Assembly (NCBI GenBank): GCA_027623205.1
Contig: JAQBYC010000007.1
Coordinates: 1 to 64,000 of the forward strand
Direction: 5' to 3'
DNA: 64,000 bases
From: Pseudomonadota bacterium
GTDB taxonomy: Bacteria > Pseudomonadota > Alphaproteobacteria > GCA-2731375
Below the pieces are notes generated by a model, which searched no databases, had not been told where the DNA came from, and saw nothing but the letters and a program-made list of their open reading frames with translations. Positions 1-8,476 of this stretch are shown piece after piece. A program made the position numbers and the translations under genes. Numbering within the stretch: the first letter of the stretch is position 1; the number at the start of each line of letters is the position of its first letter.

Positions 1-66
1 ATCGATGAGCCCGCTATGGTGGCGTGACTCAAACCAAACAGCCTCCGGCAAACCCGGAGCGGTTCA
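1..66 (+). mobile_element. Right end of an IS3-family insertion sequence
   Basis: Positions 37-66 form a GC-rich terminal-repeat-like sequence (core CCTCCGGCAAACCCGGAGCGG) ending in TTCA, the type of end common in IS3-family elements. A reading frame entering from the left edge ends at a TGA at 25-27 (tail IDEPAMVA), which would fit the last residues of an IS3 transposase. The body of the element lies outside the window, so family and completeness are inferred. Confidence 0.45.
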
Positions 67-207
67 GGTCCTGCTTAATCCAAGTGATCAGTGGGCCTTG
101 ATCACAATCCGTCTTGCGGTTTCCGTAGTTCGATTTCGTATGCCCCCGACGTCGCGACACGCTTGTCTTATGAATAAGTCGATCTTTTGTGGTTTAAGAG
201 ATCACCA

Positions 208-360
208 TCAGGGGGCGGCCATCTCGACGGCTTCGAAGCCGCGCCACGGGCCACATCGATGGATCACCTCGGCCTTGTAGAGGCCGTTGATGGTCTCGGC
301 CAAGGCATTATCATAGGAATCGCCGACGCTGCCCACGGACGTTTCGATCCCGCTCTGAGA
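208..360 (-). pseudogene. IS3-family transposase (OrfB) fragment
   Basis: The minus strand encodes SVGSVGDSYDNALAETINGL followed by YKAEVIHRCGPWRGFEAVE, the conserved block after the second catalytic Asp in IS3-family OrfB integrases. The usual continuation (a tryptophan-rich segment near FATLEWVDWFN) is missing: the frame hits a stop right after EMAAP. On the other side the similarity ends where the IS481-type gene region begins. It is therefore a remnant of about 50 codons, opposite in orientation to the IS3 end at 1-66 and probably disrupted by the neighbouring element. Confidence 0.8.
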
Positions 361-402
361 AGCTGATGTTTGAGAAGACAGAAGCCTCGAGGAGAGAACC
401 GA

Positions 403-1356
403 ATGAACATGCACAAGAATGCCCGCCTGACACCGAAAGGTCGAGAGCTGTTGATCGTGCGGCTTGAACGCGGCGAACACCCTGAAGACGTCGCTTGCGC
501 CATGGGCGTCAGCGTGCGGACCGTTTACAAGTGGCGCTTACGCTATCAAAAAGAAGGTCTGAGCGGGTTACAAGACCGCTCGTCCCGGCCCCTGAACAGC
601 CCGGCCCGGACGCCTGAAGCCATTGAGGCGCAGGTCATTACGCTGCGCCGGCAGAAGCGTGTCTATGATCTTATTGCAGACCAAACCAACCTCTCCCGCG
701 CCACCGTCGGCCGTATTCTCGTGCGCCACGGCCTCAATCGCTGGCGGGATCTGGAGCCGGCCGAGCCGGTGATCCGCTATGAGCGGGACCGGCCCGGCGA
801 GATGATCCACATCGACATCAAGAAGCTGGGCAAATTCAACCGTGTGGGCCACCGCATCACGGGCGACCGCCACGGCCAGAGCAGCGCCAGAGGCATCGGC
901 TGGGAGTTCGTCCACGTCTGCGTCGATGACCACTCCCGTCTGGCCTTCAGCCAGGTCCTGGAGAGTGAGAGGAAGGAACGCGCCATGGCCTTCCTGAAGG
1001 CCGCCGTGGCCTGGTATCAACGCCTCGGCATCAAGATCGAGCGGGTGATGACGGACAACGGGTCGTGTTATCGCTCCAAGGCCTTCAACAAGCTTTGCAA
1101 GGCCATGGCCATTCGCCATATCTACACAAAGCCCAATACGCCCAAAACCAACGGCAAGGCCGAGCGCTTCATCCAGTCAAGTCTCGGGGAATGGGCCTAT
1201 GCCCTTGCTTTTGACACCTCGGAACAACGAAAAGCGGAACTGCCGTACTGGCTGCATCATTACAATTGGCACAGGCCACACGCTGGGATAAAAAGAAAAA
1301 CACCAATCAGCCGATCAGGCTTCGATGTGAACAGCCTATCGAGACTCCACACCTAG
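403..1356 (+). CDS. IS481-family DDE transposase
   Basis: A transposase of 317 aa. An N-terminal helix-turn-helix region (about residues 8-55, with GVSVRTVYKWRLRY) precedes an rve integrase core. The likely DDE triad is Asp in HIDIKKLGKF, Asp in VMTDNGSCY and Glu in NGKAERF. The C terminus HHYNWHRPHAGI is the usual IS481 ending. The ATG at 403 follows a GAGGAG ribosome-binding site, so it is preferred over an upstream TTG at 370. The frame is intact, so the element may be active. I could not find convincing terminal inverted repeats by eye; the left end probably lies near 355-370, where the IS3 remnant stops, and the right end before about 1430. Confidence 0.9.
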   Translation: MNMHKNARLTPKGRELLIVRLERGEHPEDVACAMGVSVRTVYKWRLRYQKEGLSGLQDRSSRPLNSPARTPEAIEAQVITLRRQKRVYDLIADQTNLSRATVGRILVRHGLNRWRDLEPAEPVIRYERDRPGEMIHIDIKKLGKFNRVGHRITGDRHGQSSARGIGWEFVHVCVDDHSRLAFSQVLESERKERAMAFLKAAVAWYQRLGIKIERVMTDNGSCYRSKAFNKLCKAMAIRHIYTKPNTPKTNGKAERFIQSSLGEWAYALAFDTSEQRKAELPYWLHHYNWHRPHAGIKRKTPISRSGFDVNSLSRLHT

Positions 1357-1496
1357 ACATATCGTGCCATCTCAGGCTGCCGATAAAGCTTGACGAGGGT
1401 CAAAATCAGGGGTCAGAAAATCGGCTTGATTTATGGCTGGCTTGGGCTGTAACTGCCACCAGACCTGCCGCTGGACTGACCGTCCAATCATTAATA

Positions 1497-2462
1497 TTAG
1501 AGGCGCGGATTGGAGAAATGCAAGATGCCATCCATGGTCTCGAACTCGCCCCAGGGCGTGGCGTGGCGGCCGAACGGTGCATAGTCGAATTCACAGACCC
1601 ATTCGTTTACGAAGAACAGCTCCCATAGACCACTGTGAATGTCGGGGCCATGAGTACCGATGTGGACGCGCTTGACGCGGCGGTTCAGAAAATCCATCGC
1701 CGGCTCGATCGCCGTATCTTCGGCTCCCTGAATATCGATATCCATCAGATCGACATGAGGCAATGGCGCAAGAATATCCGCCAAGGGTATGGTGCTGACG
1801 AATTCAAAATCGAACAGATCCCGGCCGGCCGCGCTGTGGTAGGGAATTTGCATGCCGCAGCGTCCAGCCGTCATCAGATTCCGTAGTGCCTGGTCCGTAT
1901 TGTTTACTTTGATGATCTCGTCGACGATTGTATTGATCTCCCCTGGTTTTACGATGCCGTTGTAATAGAGGCCGGCGCCACGCATGAATAGCTTGGGATC
2001 GCTATCGACACTGACCGCTGCCTTGATCAGCCAATGGTCGCGCGGGTCAATGCCGTTGACTTCCAGGTGCCGCTTGGCCCATTCGAAATGGGTCGCCTCC
2101 GCCTCGACGATGACCAACTGGCAAGGCATCGGGTTCAGATTTTTCAATGCCCGGTAAGTGTCGACCGCGCGGGCCGCATAACCGCCGCCCAGTTCAACCA
2201 TGACGAACCGATCCCGTGCCGCCCGGACGGCCTTGTAGAGCGCCGCGAATTCAAAAAAAGGCTCGCCGTCCTCTACTCTCGGCAGCCGCACCTCCACAGT
2301 TCCGTCAGCCCTTTCCCGCGGAGTATTGGATGGATGATGCCGTACGATGAACTCCCGGGCGGTCATGACACCGAGGAAATTGGCGATACAGCCATCTGTG
2401 CAAGTGCCGCGCCAGGGTTCAATTCCGGCAAAGGTCTCGACCAACGGACCCAGTTCGTTCAT
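1497..2462 (-). CDS. FkbM-like SAM-dependent methyltransferase
   Basis: A protein of 321 aa. The glycine-rich SAM motif FVMVELGGGYAARA lies near residue 90, an acidic motif EAEATHFEWAKRH follows, and LMDIDIQGAE sits near residue 240; this last block is characteristic of FkbM-type methyltransferases. The ATG at 2462 is chosen over the longer frame because GGGAGAT lies a few bases upstream. It is about 100 bp downstream of hyuA on the same strand and could be the last gene of that unit, but nothing ties it to hydantoin metabolism. The substrate is unknown. It borders the IS debris, so its position may be recent. Confidence 0.7.
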   Translation of the reverse strand: MNELGPLVETFAGIEPWRGTCTDGCIANFLGVMTAREFIVRHHPSNTPRERADGTVEVRLPRVEDGEPFFEFAALYKAVRAARDRFVMVELGGGYAARAVDTYRALKNLNPMPCQLVIVEAEATHFEWAKRHLEVNGIDPRDHWLIKAAVSVDSDPKLFMRGAGLYYNGIVKPGEINTIVDEIIKVNNTDQALRNLMTAGRCGMQIPYHSAAGRDLFDFEFVSTIPLADILAPLPHVDLMDIDIQGAEDTAIEPAMDFLNRRVKRVHIGTHGPDIHSGLWELFFVNEWVCEFDYAPFGRHATPWGEFETMDGILHFSNPRL

Positions 2463-2559
2463 GGATATCTCCCGCTGGCGCCGATGACGAAACGCGGCGT
2501 GGCGGCACAATATGGCCGCCTATAGTTAATGCCTGCTTAAGCCGGCAGATTCCGCTGTT

Positions 2560-4602
2560 TTAGACGGGGACCTTGATATCAAGCCAGCCGTGGGGGGTTG
2601 TCGTCGCCTGATCATCATGGCGCAGCAGGATATTGGTGGTTTTCGAGACCACAAGGGCCGGGCCGGAAATGATCTGGCCCGCGGCCAGCCGGTCAAAGTC
2701 AAAAACCGGGGCGTCCAGCCATTCGCCAAGATAAATGCGCCGATGGCCGGAGGCCGGCGCGGGCGCGCCGGTCTCTACCAAGGGCTCTTGGGGGAGGGTC
2801 GGCAGGGCGCCAACAGTTGCGACCCGGGCGTTGATCAGCACCGGGTCCTGATCTTTCAAGCTATAGGTATAAAGTGCCTCGTGGCGGCGTTCGAAGGCTG
2901 CCTTGATTTGATCCAACAAATCGGGCGATGCAAAATCGATCATATCCAGGGGGACATCGATCTCAAATATTTGTTCGCCATAGCGCATATCGGCGGAACG
3001 GACGCTTTTGATGGTGCCGTCAAACCAGCGACTCAACCGCTTCCGGCCCTCTGCCTCCATATCTTCATACAGGCTGGCTATGGCACGGATGTCCAACTTG
3101 GAGGTATCGCCAATATGAGTGCGGGTGACCTCTAATCGCAGTTCCGTTGCAAGCATGCCCCAGGCCGATAGAACCGAGGCGATGCGGGGCACAACAACGC
3201 GGCCGAGGCTAAGCTGTCTGGCCAGTTCCGTCGCGTGCAGGCCCGCTGCCCCGCCAAAGGCCAGTAGGGCAAAGCGGCGCGGGTCGACGCCCCGGCGGAC
3301 CGTCGCCAGACGCACGCCTTCCGCCATCTGCGTATTGACGACCCGGTGTATGCCCTCGGCCGCGCGGATGCCATCCAGACCGAGCGCGGCCCCCAGGCGC
3401 GACAGGGCGTCCGCCGCCGCACCAAGGTCCAGGCCCGCCCGGCCGCCCAGAAAATTGTCCGGGTCCAGATAGCCCAGCACGACGGACGCATCGGTGACGG
3501 TCGGCGCCGTGCCGCCGTGGCCATAGCAGGCGGGTCCCGGTATGGCGCCGGCGCTTTCTGGCCCCACTTGCAGTAGACCGCCGGTGGCAACCCGTGCAAT
3601 GGACCCTCCGCCCGCGCCCAGGGTGACGATATCCAGGCTGGGCAAGGCAATCCGTTCGTTGGCGATACGCCGGTCGGAGGCCAAGGTGGCCGCGCCGTCG
3701 ACGATCAGTGAGATGTCAGATGACGTGCCCCCCATGTCGAAGGAAATAAGGTCGTCAGCACCAATCAGTCCGGCGGCATGGCGGGCGCCGGCCACGCCCC
3801 CCGCGGGACCGGACAGCACCGTGCCCGCCGCCATGCGGATCGCCTCGGCTATGGGGGCAATGCCGCCGTGGGAGAGAATGATCAGCACCGGACCGTCATA
3901 GCCCGCGGCCTCGAGCGCCTGTTCGAGCTGGGAAAAATAGCCGGCCAGAACGGGCGCGACATAGGCATTCACCACAGTGGTGGAAACCCGTTCGTATTCC
4001 TTGATCTGCGGCAGCACTTCAGAGGATAGGCAGACATGAACCTTTGGCAGGGCCTGGATCAGCGCCGCCCGCGTTGCTTCTTCATGCCGGTTGTCGCGAT
4101 AGGCATGCAGGTAGCAGACGGCGATCGAGGTCACCTTTTCGCGCTTCAATACGCGGATGGCCTTGTCCAGCGAGGCGCGATCGAGAGGTATGGCGATCCG
4201 CCCGTCGGCCTTGATGCGTTCCCTAACGCCAAGACACAACCGCCGGGGCACCAGGGCCCGTGGCCGCGCCAACCTCAGATTATAGCGCTCGGGCTTTAGA
4301 CCTTCGCGCATCTCGAGGACGTCGCGGTGACCTTCGGTGGTCAACAGTCCGACCTTGGCGCCCTTGCGCTCCAACAGCGCGTTGGTGGCGACCGTGGTGC
4401 CGTGAACGATCCGCTCGGTGCCGGCCAGCAGCGCGGCAAGGTCCAGCCCCAGGGTTGCCGCCACCTGGGTCAGGCCATCCATGACGCCCCTGGACTGATC
4501 GGCCGGCGTGGAGGGGACCTTGCCCAGGGTGACCTGTCCGGAATCGTCAATGGCAACGAGGTCGGTGAAGGTGCCGCCGACGTCAATCCCTATGCGATAC
4601 AT
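2560..4602 (-). CDS. hyuA: Hydantoinase/oxoprolinase subunit A (HyuA-like)
   Basis: A 680-aa ATP-dependent hydrolase subunit. The N terminus RIGIDVGGTFTDLVAID is the phosphate-binding start of the hydantoinase A fold; SLDIVTLGAGGGSIARV and FDMGGTSSDISLI are the other conserved nucleotide-binding blocks. In this family A and B subunits together hydrolyse cyclic amides (hydantoins, 5-oxoproline) at the cost of ATP; the related acetone carboxylases use the same fold. It lies 39 bp downstream of the B-subunit gene on the same strand, so the two form an operon. The exact substrate cannot be read from sequence. Confidence 0.9.
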   Translation of the reverse strand: MYRIGIDVGGTFTDLVAIDDSGQVTLGKVPSTPADQSRGVMDGLTQVAATLGLDLAALLAGTERIVHGTTVATNALLERKGAKVGLLTTEGHRDVLEMREGLKPERYNLRLARPRALVPRRLCLGVRERIKADGRIAIPLDRASLDKAIRVLKREKVTSIAVCYLHAYRDNRHEEATRAALIQALPKVHVCLSSEVLPQIKEYERVSTTVVNAYVAPVLAGYFSQLEQALEAAGYDGPVLIILSHGGIAPIAEAIRMAAGTVLSGPAGGVAGARHAAGLIGADDLISFDMGGTSSDISLIVDGAATLASDRRIANERIALPSLDIVTLGAGGGSIARVATGGLLQVGPESAGAIPGPACYGHGGTAPTVTDASVVLGYLDPDNFLGGRAGLDLGAAADALSRLGAALGLDGIRAAEGIHRVVNTQMAEGVRLATVRRGVDPRRFALLAFGGAAGLHATELARQLSLGRVVVPRIASVLSAWGMLATELRLEVTRTHIGDTSKLDIRAIASLYEDMEAEGRKRLSRWFDGTIKSVRSADMRYGEQIFEIDVPLDMIDFASPDLLDQIKAAFERRHEALYTYSLKDQDPVLINARVATVGALPTLPQEPLVETGAPAPASGHRRIYLGEWLDAPVFDFDRLAAGQIISGPALVVSKTTNILLRHDDQATTTPHGWLDIKVPV

Positions 4603-4641
4603 CTTCGTTCCGCCGTCTATTTGGTTGCAATTTTATCGGTT

Positions 4642-6315
4642 TCAAATTGGCTGCGCCGGTTTAGCCCTGTGCCGGGTGGTATAACCGTTGATACGGTCAT
4701 GGTCCCTGGCGGCCTGATCCCGTTCGCCGGGCGGGCCCCAGCCGCCGCCGCCCGCCGAGTGCACCTCGAAGATGGTACCGGCGGGGACGTCGATACCCTC
4801 TTCCTTGGTGCTCAAGACTTTTGGGCGGCGCCCCGGCGCCCGCATCAGATAGCGGTGCGGCGCGCCGTCCTCGCCGCCAAGCAGGCCAGCGGCGCCATGG
4901 CGCGCGCCGTCGCCGGCGGTGTTGGCGCGGCAGGGCGCCTCCGTCTCCACCTCCAATTCCATATCAACCCCGGCGCCGCCGGTAAAGCGGCCGTCGCCGC
5001 CCGAATCCGGACGGTATTCATGGCGTCGAAAATACAGAGGGAAGCGGCTTTCCGCGACTTCGATGGAGCCGAATTTTAATCCTCCCGCGGAATGCCATTC
5101 CCCCGTGCCATGCCAGCCGTCGCCCCCGGAAGAGGCGCCGGCGCCGGGGCGGGCATGGAACATATGCCAGATGAAAGATTTGCCGTTGCGCGGATCTTCG
5201 CCCTTGATGGCAATGCGGAAACGCCGGCCCCAGCCAGCCATGACGCGATCGGGACAGGCCGGGGCAAGGGCCCTGACAATAGCCTCTATAATTTCCTGGG
5301 CGCAGTGACTGGTGGACAAAGTGACGGGCGCGCCGGGATTGGCCCAGACAACACTGCCCTGTCGGGCGATGACCTTGACGGGCCGCAGCGAACCATCGTT
5401 CTTCGGCGTCTCGGGATCGAACAGGAAAGCCAAGGCCATGGCCACGCCAGATTGCATATTGGCGTGGGACGAGTTGATGAAAGAGGTAACCTGGTCATCG
5501 GAGGCGGTCAGATCAATTTCCAGATCGCTGCCCCGCTTGGTAACCTTGGCCCTGACGGCGATATCCTGGTTGCCCCGGCCGTCGTCGTCCAGCAGGGCGA
5601 CGCCCTGATAGGTGCCATCCTTCCAGGTGGCGATGACGTCACGGGCCTGTTTCTCGGCCGAGTCCAGGATTATTTCCACCGCCGCCTGAACCACATCGGC
5701 GCCGAATTCGTCTACAAGTTTCAGAAGCCGTCTCTCGCCCAGGTGAACAGAGCCGATCTGGGCCGCCAGATCACCCTGAAAATCCTGTGGATGGCGAACG
5801 TTCACCGACAGCATCTGCATCAGGTCCCGGCTGACCTTGCCGCCGGTATATAGCCGCAGCGGCGGCACCCGCAGGCCTTCCTGCCAGATTTCCGTAGCCG
5901 AGGCGTTGTAGGCGCCATGGGTAGCGCCGCCGATATCGGAATGGTGCGCCCGATTGACGGTCCAGAACAACAGGTGATCATCAAGGAAGACGGGTACGAA
6001 GGCTGTCAGATCCGGCAAATGACTGCCGCCAAAATAGGGATCGTTCAACAGGAAGACATCGCCGGGGTGGATATCATCGCCAAAAAATTCGACCACCGCC
6101 TTGACCGCCCATGGTAGCGCGCCGACGTGGACTGGAATATGTTCAGCCTGGGCCACAAGGCGGCCACAGTCGCCACAAATGGCGGTGGAAAAATCCCGAC
6201 TGGCGTTCAGAATTTGCGAATACGAGGTTCGCAACATGGCCTCGCCCATTTCCTCCGCGATGGCAACCAGACGGTGGTGAATGACAGAGGCGGTGATCGG
6301 ATCCACTTTATTCAC
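4642..6315 (-). CDS. hyuB: Hydantoinase/oxoprolinase subunit B (HyuB-like)
   Basis: A subunit of about 557 aa partnering HyuA. The N-terminal DPITASVIHHRLVAIAEEMG, the following MLRTSYSQILNASRDFSTAI and the glycine-rich C-terminal segment (EVHSAGGGGWGPP) are typical of hydantoinase B. The frame is open upstream to 6420, but similarity starts at VNKVDPIT, so the GTG at 6315, with GGAG about a dozen bases upstream, is the likely start. It is transcribed before hyuA and diverges from the thiolase gene at 6516; the 200 bp between should hold both promoters, though I see no clear operator. Confidence 0.88.
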   Translation of the reverse strand: MNKVDPITASVIHHRLVAIAEEMGEAMLRTSYSQILNASRDFSTAICGDCGRLVAQAEHIPVHVGALPWAVKAVVEFFGDDIHPGDVFLLNDPYFGGSHLPDLTAFVPVFLDDHLLFWTVNRAHHSDIGGATHGAYNASATEIWQEGLRVPPLRLYTGGKVSRDLMQMLSVNVRHPQDFQGDLAAQIGSVHLGERRLLKLVDEFGADVVQAAVEIILDSAEKQARDVIATWKDGTYQGVALLDDDGRGNQDIAVRAKVTKRGSDLEIDLTASDDQVTSFINSSHANMQSGVAMALAFLFDPETPKNDGSLRPVKVIARQGSVVWANPGAPVTLSTSHCAQEIIEAIVRALAPACPDRVMAGWGRRFRIAIKGEDPRNGKSFIWHMFHARPGAGASSGGDGWHGTGEWHSAGGLKFGSIEVAESRFPLYFRRHEYRPDSGGDGRFTGGAGVDMELEVETEAPCRANTAGDGARHGAAGLLGGEDGAPHRYLMRAPGRRPKVLSTKEEGIDVPAGTIFEVHSAGGGGWGPPGERDQAARDHDRINGYTTRHRAKPAQPI

Positions 6316-6515
6316 TGAATCGGGTACTCCGTTTCCTGCGCCGCTGTTTGGGTGCGGCCCGGCGGGTCGGTGCCTGATACGGCGGGCTGATAGTGTAGGT
6401 TGTCCCACACCGGTGAACAATGGTGATATGCCACTCCGCTTGGCACCTGCCCACGAAGCCCGCTATAGTCGCCTTAGCTGACTTTGGAAATTGATACAAC
6501 AAGGAACCAACCACC

Positions 6516-7703
6516 ATGCGTGATGCTGTCATCGTCTCAACCGCCCGTACGCCGATCGGTAAGGCCTATCGCGGCGCCTTCAACAACACTCATGCGGTCG
6601 ATATGGGTGGCCATGTCATCCGACACGCCGTGGAACGGGCCGGCGTCGATCCGGCCGAAGTTGAAGATGTGATCATGGGCGTTGGCCGGACCGAAGGTTG
6701 CACCGGGGGCAATGTGGCCCGTGGCTCGGCCATGCGGGCGGGTCTGCCGGTCAACGTCTCTGGCCTGACCGTCAGCCGGGCCTGTTCATCGGGCCTGAAT
6801 GCCATCTCCGTCGCCGCCCAGCGGATCATCACCGACGGCGCGCCCGTGGCCGTGGGCGCGGGTCTTGAAAGCATATCCCTGGTGCAGAACGATCATGCCA
6901 ATACCTACTTCCGGGTCAACGGATGGCTGGAAGGTCACCTGCCGTCGATCTATGACCCGATGCTGAAAACCGCGCAGACCGTGGCCGACCGGTATGGCAT
7001 CTCGCGCGATGTGCAGGATGAATACAGTTTCCAAAGCCAGATGCGCACGGCGGCGGCGCAACAGGCCGGCCGGTTTGACGACGAAATCGTACCCATGGCC
7101 ACGATCAAGGCAGTGACCGACAAGGAAAGCGGCGAGGTTACATATGTCGATACCCTGTTGGAACATGACGAAGGCAATCGTCCCTCCACCACCTTGGAAG
7201 GCCTGCAGAGCCTGAAGCCGGTGACCCGGGAAGATGGCCATATCACCGCCGGAAACGCCTCGCAGCTATCGGATGGGGCCTCCGCCTGCGTTCTGATGAG
7301 CGACGCGGAAGCGGCCAAGCGTAACCTGGACGTCATGGGCATCTATCGTGGCCTTGTGGTGCACGGCTGCGAGCCCGATGAGATGGGTATCGGCCCGGTC
7401 TTCGCCATTCCCAAACTGCTGGAACGCAACGGCTTGACGGTAGATGACATCGGCCTGTGGGAATTGAACGAGGCTTTCGCGGTGCAGGTGCTCTATTGCC
7501 GGGATAAATTGGGCATTGATAATGACCTGCTGAATGTGGACGGCGGTTCCATCTCCATCGGCCATCCCTATGGCATGACCGGTGCCCGTCTGACCGGCCA
7601 TGCCCTGATCGAAGGTAAACGCCGGGGCGCGAAATACGTCGTGGTGACCATGTGCGTCGGCACCGGCATGGGCGCCGCCGGCCTGTTCGAAATTCCGCAA
7701 TAG
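6516..7703 (+). CDS. Acetyl-CoA acetyltransferase (thiolase family)
   Basis: A 395-aa thiolase catalysing reversible Claisen condensation or thiolysis of acyl-CoA. The nucleophilic Cys is in [12 protein letters not shown] (near residue 90), the NEAFAVQ block lies near residue 320, the catalytic His is in [13 protein letters not shown], and the second Cys is in [11 protein letters not shown]. Length and motifs are complete. AAGGA lies at the right distance before the ATG. It is monocistronic, with a strong hairpin 26 bp downstream. The family includes beta-ketothiolases for degradation and for polyhydroxyalkanoate synthesis; no phaB-like gene is adjacent, so a degradative role is the simpler inference. 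Confidence 0.93.
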   Translation: MRDAVIVSTARTPIGKAYRGAFNNTHAVDMGGHVIRHAVERAGVDPAEVEDVIMGVGRTEGCTGGNVARGSAMRAGLPVNVSGLTVSRACSSGLNAISVAAQRIITDGAPVAVGAGLESISLVQNDHANTYFRVNGWLEGHLPSIYDPMLKTAQTVADRYGISRDVQDEYSFQSQMRTAAAQQAGRFDDEIVPMATIKAVTDKESGEVTYVDTLLEHDEGNRPSTTLEGLQSLKPVTREDGHITAGNASQLSDGASACVLMSDAEAAKRNLDVMGIYRGLVVHGCEPDEMGIGPVFAIPKLLERNGLTVDDIGLWELNEAFAVQVLYCRDKLGIDNDLLNVDGGSISIGHPYGMTGARLTGHALIEGKRRGAKYVVVTMCVGTGMGAAGLFEIPQ

Positions 7704-7728
7704 CAATCCGGAAAAATCCGGCCACGGC

Positions 7729-7758
7729 GGGCTCTTTGCCAGAAATGGTAAAGAGCCC
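7729..7758 (+). terminator. Hairpin terminator after the thiolase gene
   Basis: GGGCTCTTTGCC and GGTAAAGAGCCC form a near-perfect 11-12 bp stem with a six-base loop, starting 26 bp after the thiolase stop. There is no long T run after it, so it may act bidirectionally between the convergent genes or work as a weak terminator. Confidence 0.55.
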
Positions 7759-7776
7759 ATTGTCGTTTCAGCGTTC

Positions 7777-7875
7777 GAGCAATTTTCAATCTATTGGATT
7801 CGGTTTGGCGATCTGAGTGATTGGTTCAATTGCTCTTTTCTTAAGAGTTCGGGCATGTTTAGAAGAAACATGCTC
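7777..7875 (+). repeat. Dispersed two-hairpin repeat, copy A
   Basis: A 99-bp copy of a repeat family found five times in this window. It begins GAGCAATTTTCAAT, folds into an imperfect long hairpin closing at TTCAATTGCTC, then has a short hairpin GCATGTTT-agaag-AAACATGC and ends in TGCTC. It sits between the convergent 3' ends of the thiolase and selenoprotein genes and touches the stop codon of the latter. Confidence 0.8.
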
Positions 7876-8426
7876 TAGCGGCCGCCCAGCCAGATTTGAC
7901 GCGCCATGGTCACGGCCTGTTCGATGCGCTGGTTGATCTGCTGATCGGTCAGGGTGCTGAGCGGGTGGGTGATGACGACCGGATCCAGATCATTCATACC
8001 CAATGCAGCGCGCTGCACATGGGCCTCGTGCAGGAATTCAGAGGTGACGACAACGGCGGTTGGAACCCCCAGAGTCTCAAGCTGAACACTGTCATGCATA
8101 CAGCACGACGTGCAGCTGCCTCAATCGCCGATGGCGGTCAGAACAATGTCGTTCTCGGCAACGATTTGATCCACCAGTTCCGGCAGGGCGTTCTTTGAAA
8201 AGCTTTCCTTGGCGTATTGGTTTACGGCGGCAAAGTCGTGCTCTGCACAAAGCCGTTCCGTAATGCCGCGCAGCAGCCGGTTGCCGTTCCATTTGGTGTT
8301 GTCCAGGACGCCCAGACGCAAGCCGTCCAGAGAGGTCACGCGGGCGGCGATGGATACTACCTCGGCTTCGACCACGCCGCGTGGGTCATAGACCGGAAGG
8401 CCGGAATTATCGCCGCTTATGTTCAT
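7875..8426 (-). CDS. UGSC-motif selenoprotein (UGA decoded as Sec)
   Basis: Two in-frame pieces (101 and 81 codons) are separated only by a UGA at 8121-8123. Read as selenocysteine, it gives a 183-residue protein with the motif IGD-U-GSCTSCCMHD near residue 102. The coding sense runs on after the UGA (HDSVQLETLGVPTAVVVTSE), so this is not two genes. A UGSC-containing selenoprotein family is known, from memory, from selenoproteome surveys of marine metagenomes; its reaction is unknown, but Sec with nearby Cys residues suggests redox chemistry. No signal peptide is seen, so it is probably cytoplasmic. A tRNA-Sec gene lies upstream in the same apparent transcription unit, which strongly supports recoding over a nonsense mutation. 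The stop is TAG. Confidence 0.88.
8091..8123 (-). promoter_or_regulatory. Sec UGA codon and candidate bacterial SECIS hairpin
   Basis: The UGA is followed at once by sequence that can pair: GCAC/GTGC with a GTC loop (8113-8103), or alternatively CAGC/GCTG (8118-8101) with a ten-base loop. Bacterial SECIS elements are short stem-loops lying within the coding sequence just after the UGA, usually with GU in the apical loop, which is seen here. The loop lies nearer the UGA than in E. coli fdhF, so the exact fold is uncertain. Confidence 0.45.
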
Positions 8427-8476
8427 GCCATCATTCCTTGTTCTGAAAATTTGCGACTATTATATCGCCAACCCGT

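Noticed and set aside
403-1430. Exact terminal inverted repeats of the IS481-type element.
   Set aside because: I compared sequence around 340-400 with the reverse complement of 1340-1430 by eye and found no convincing match.
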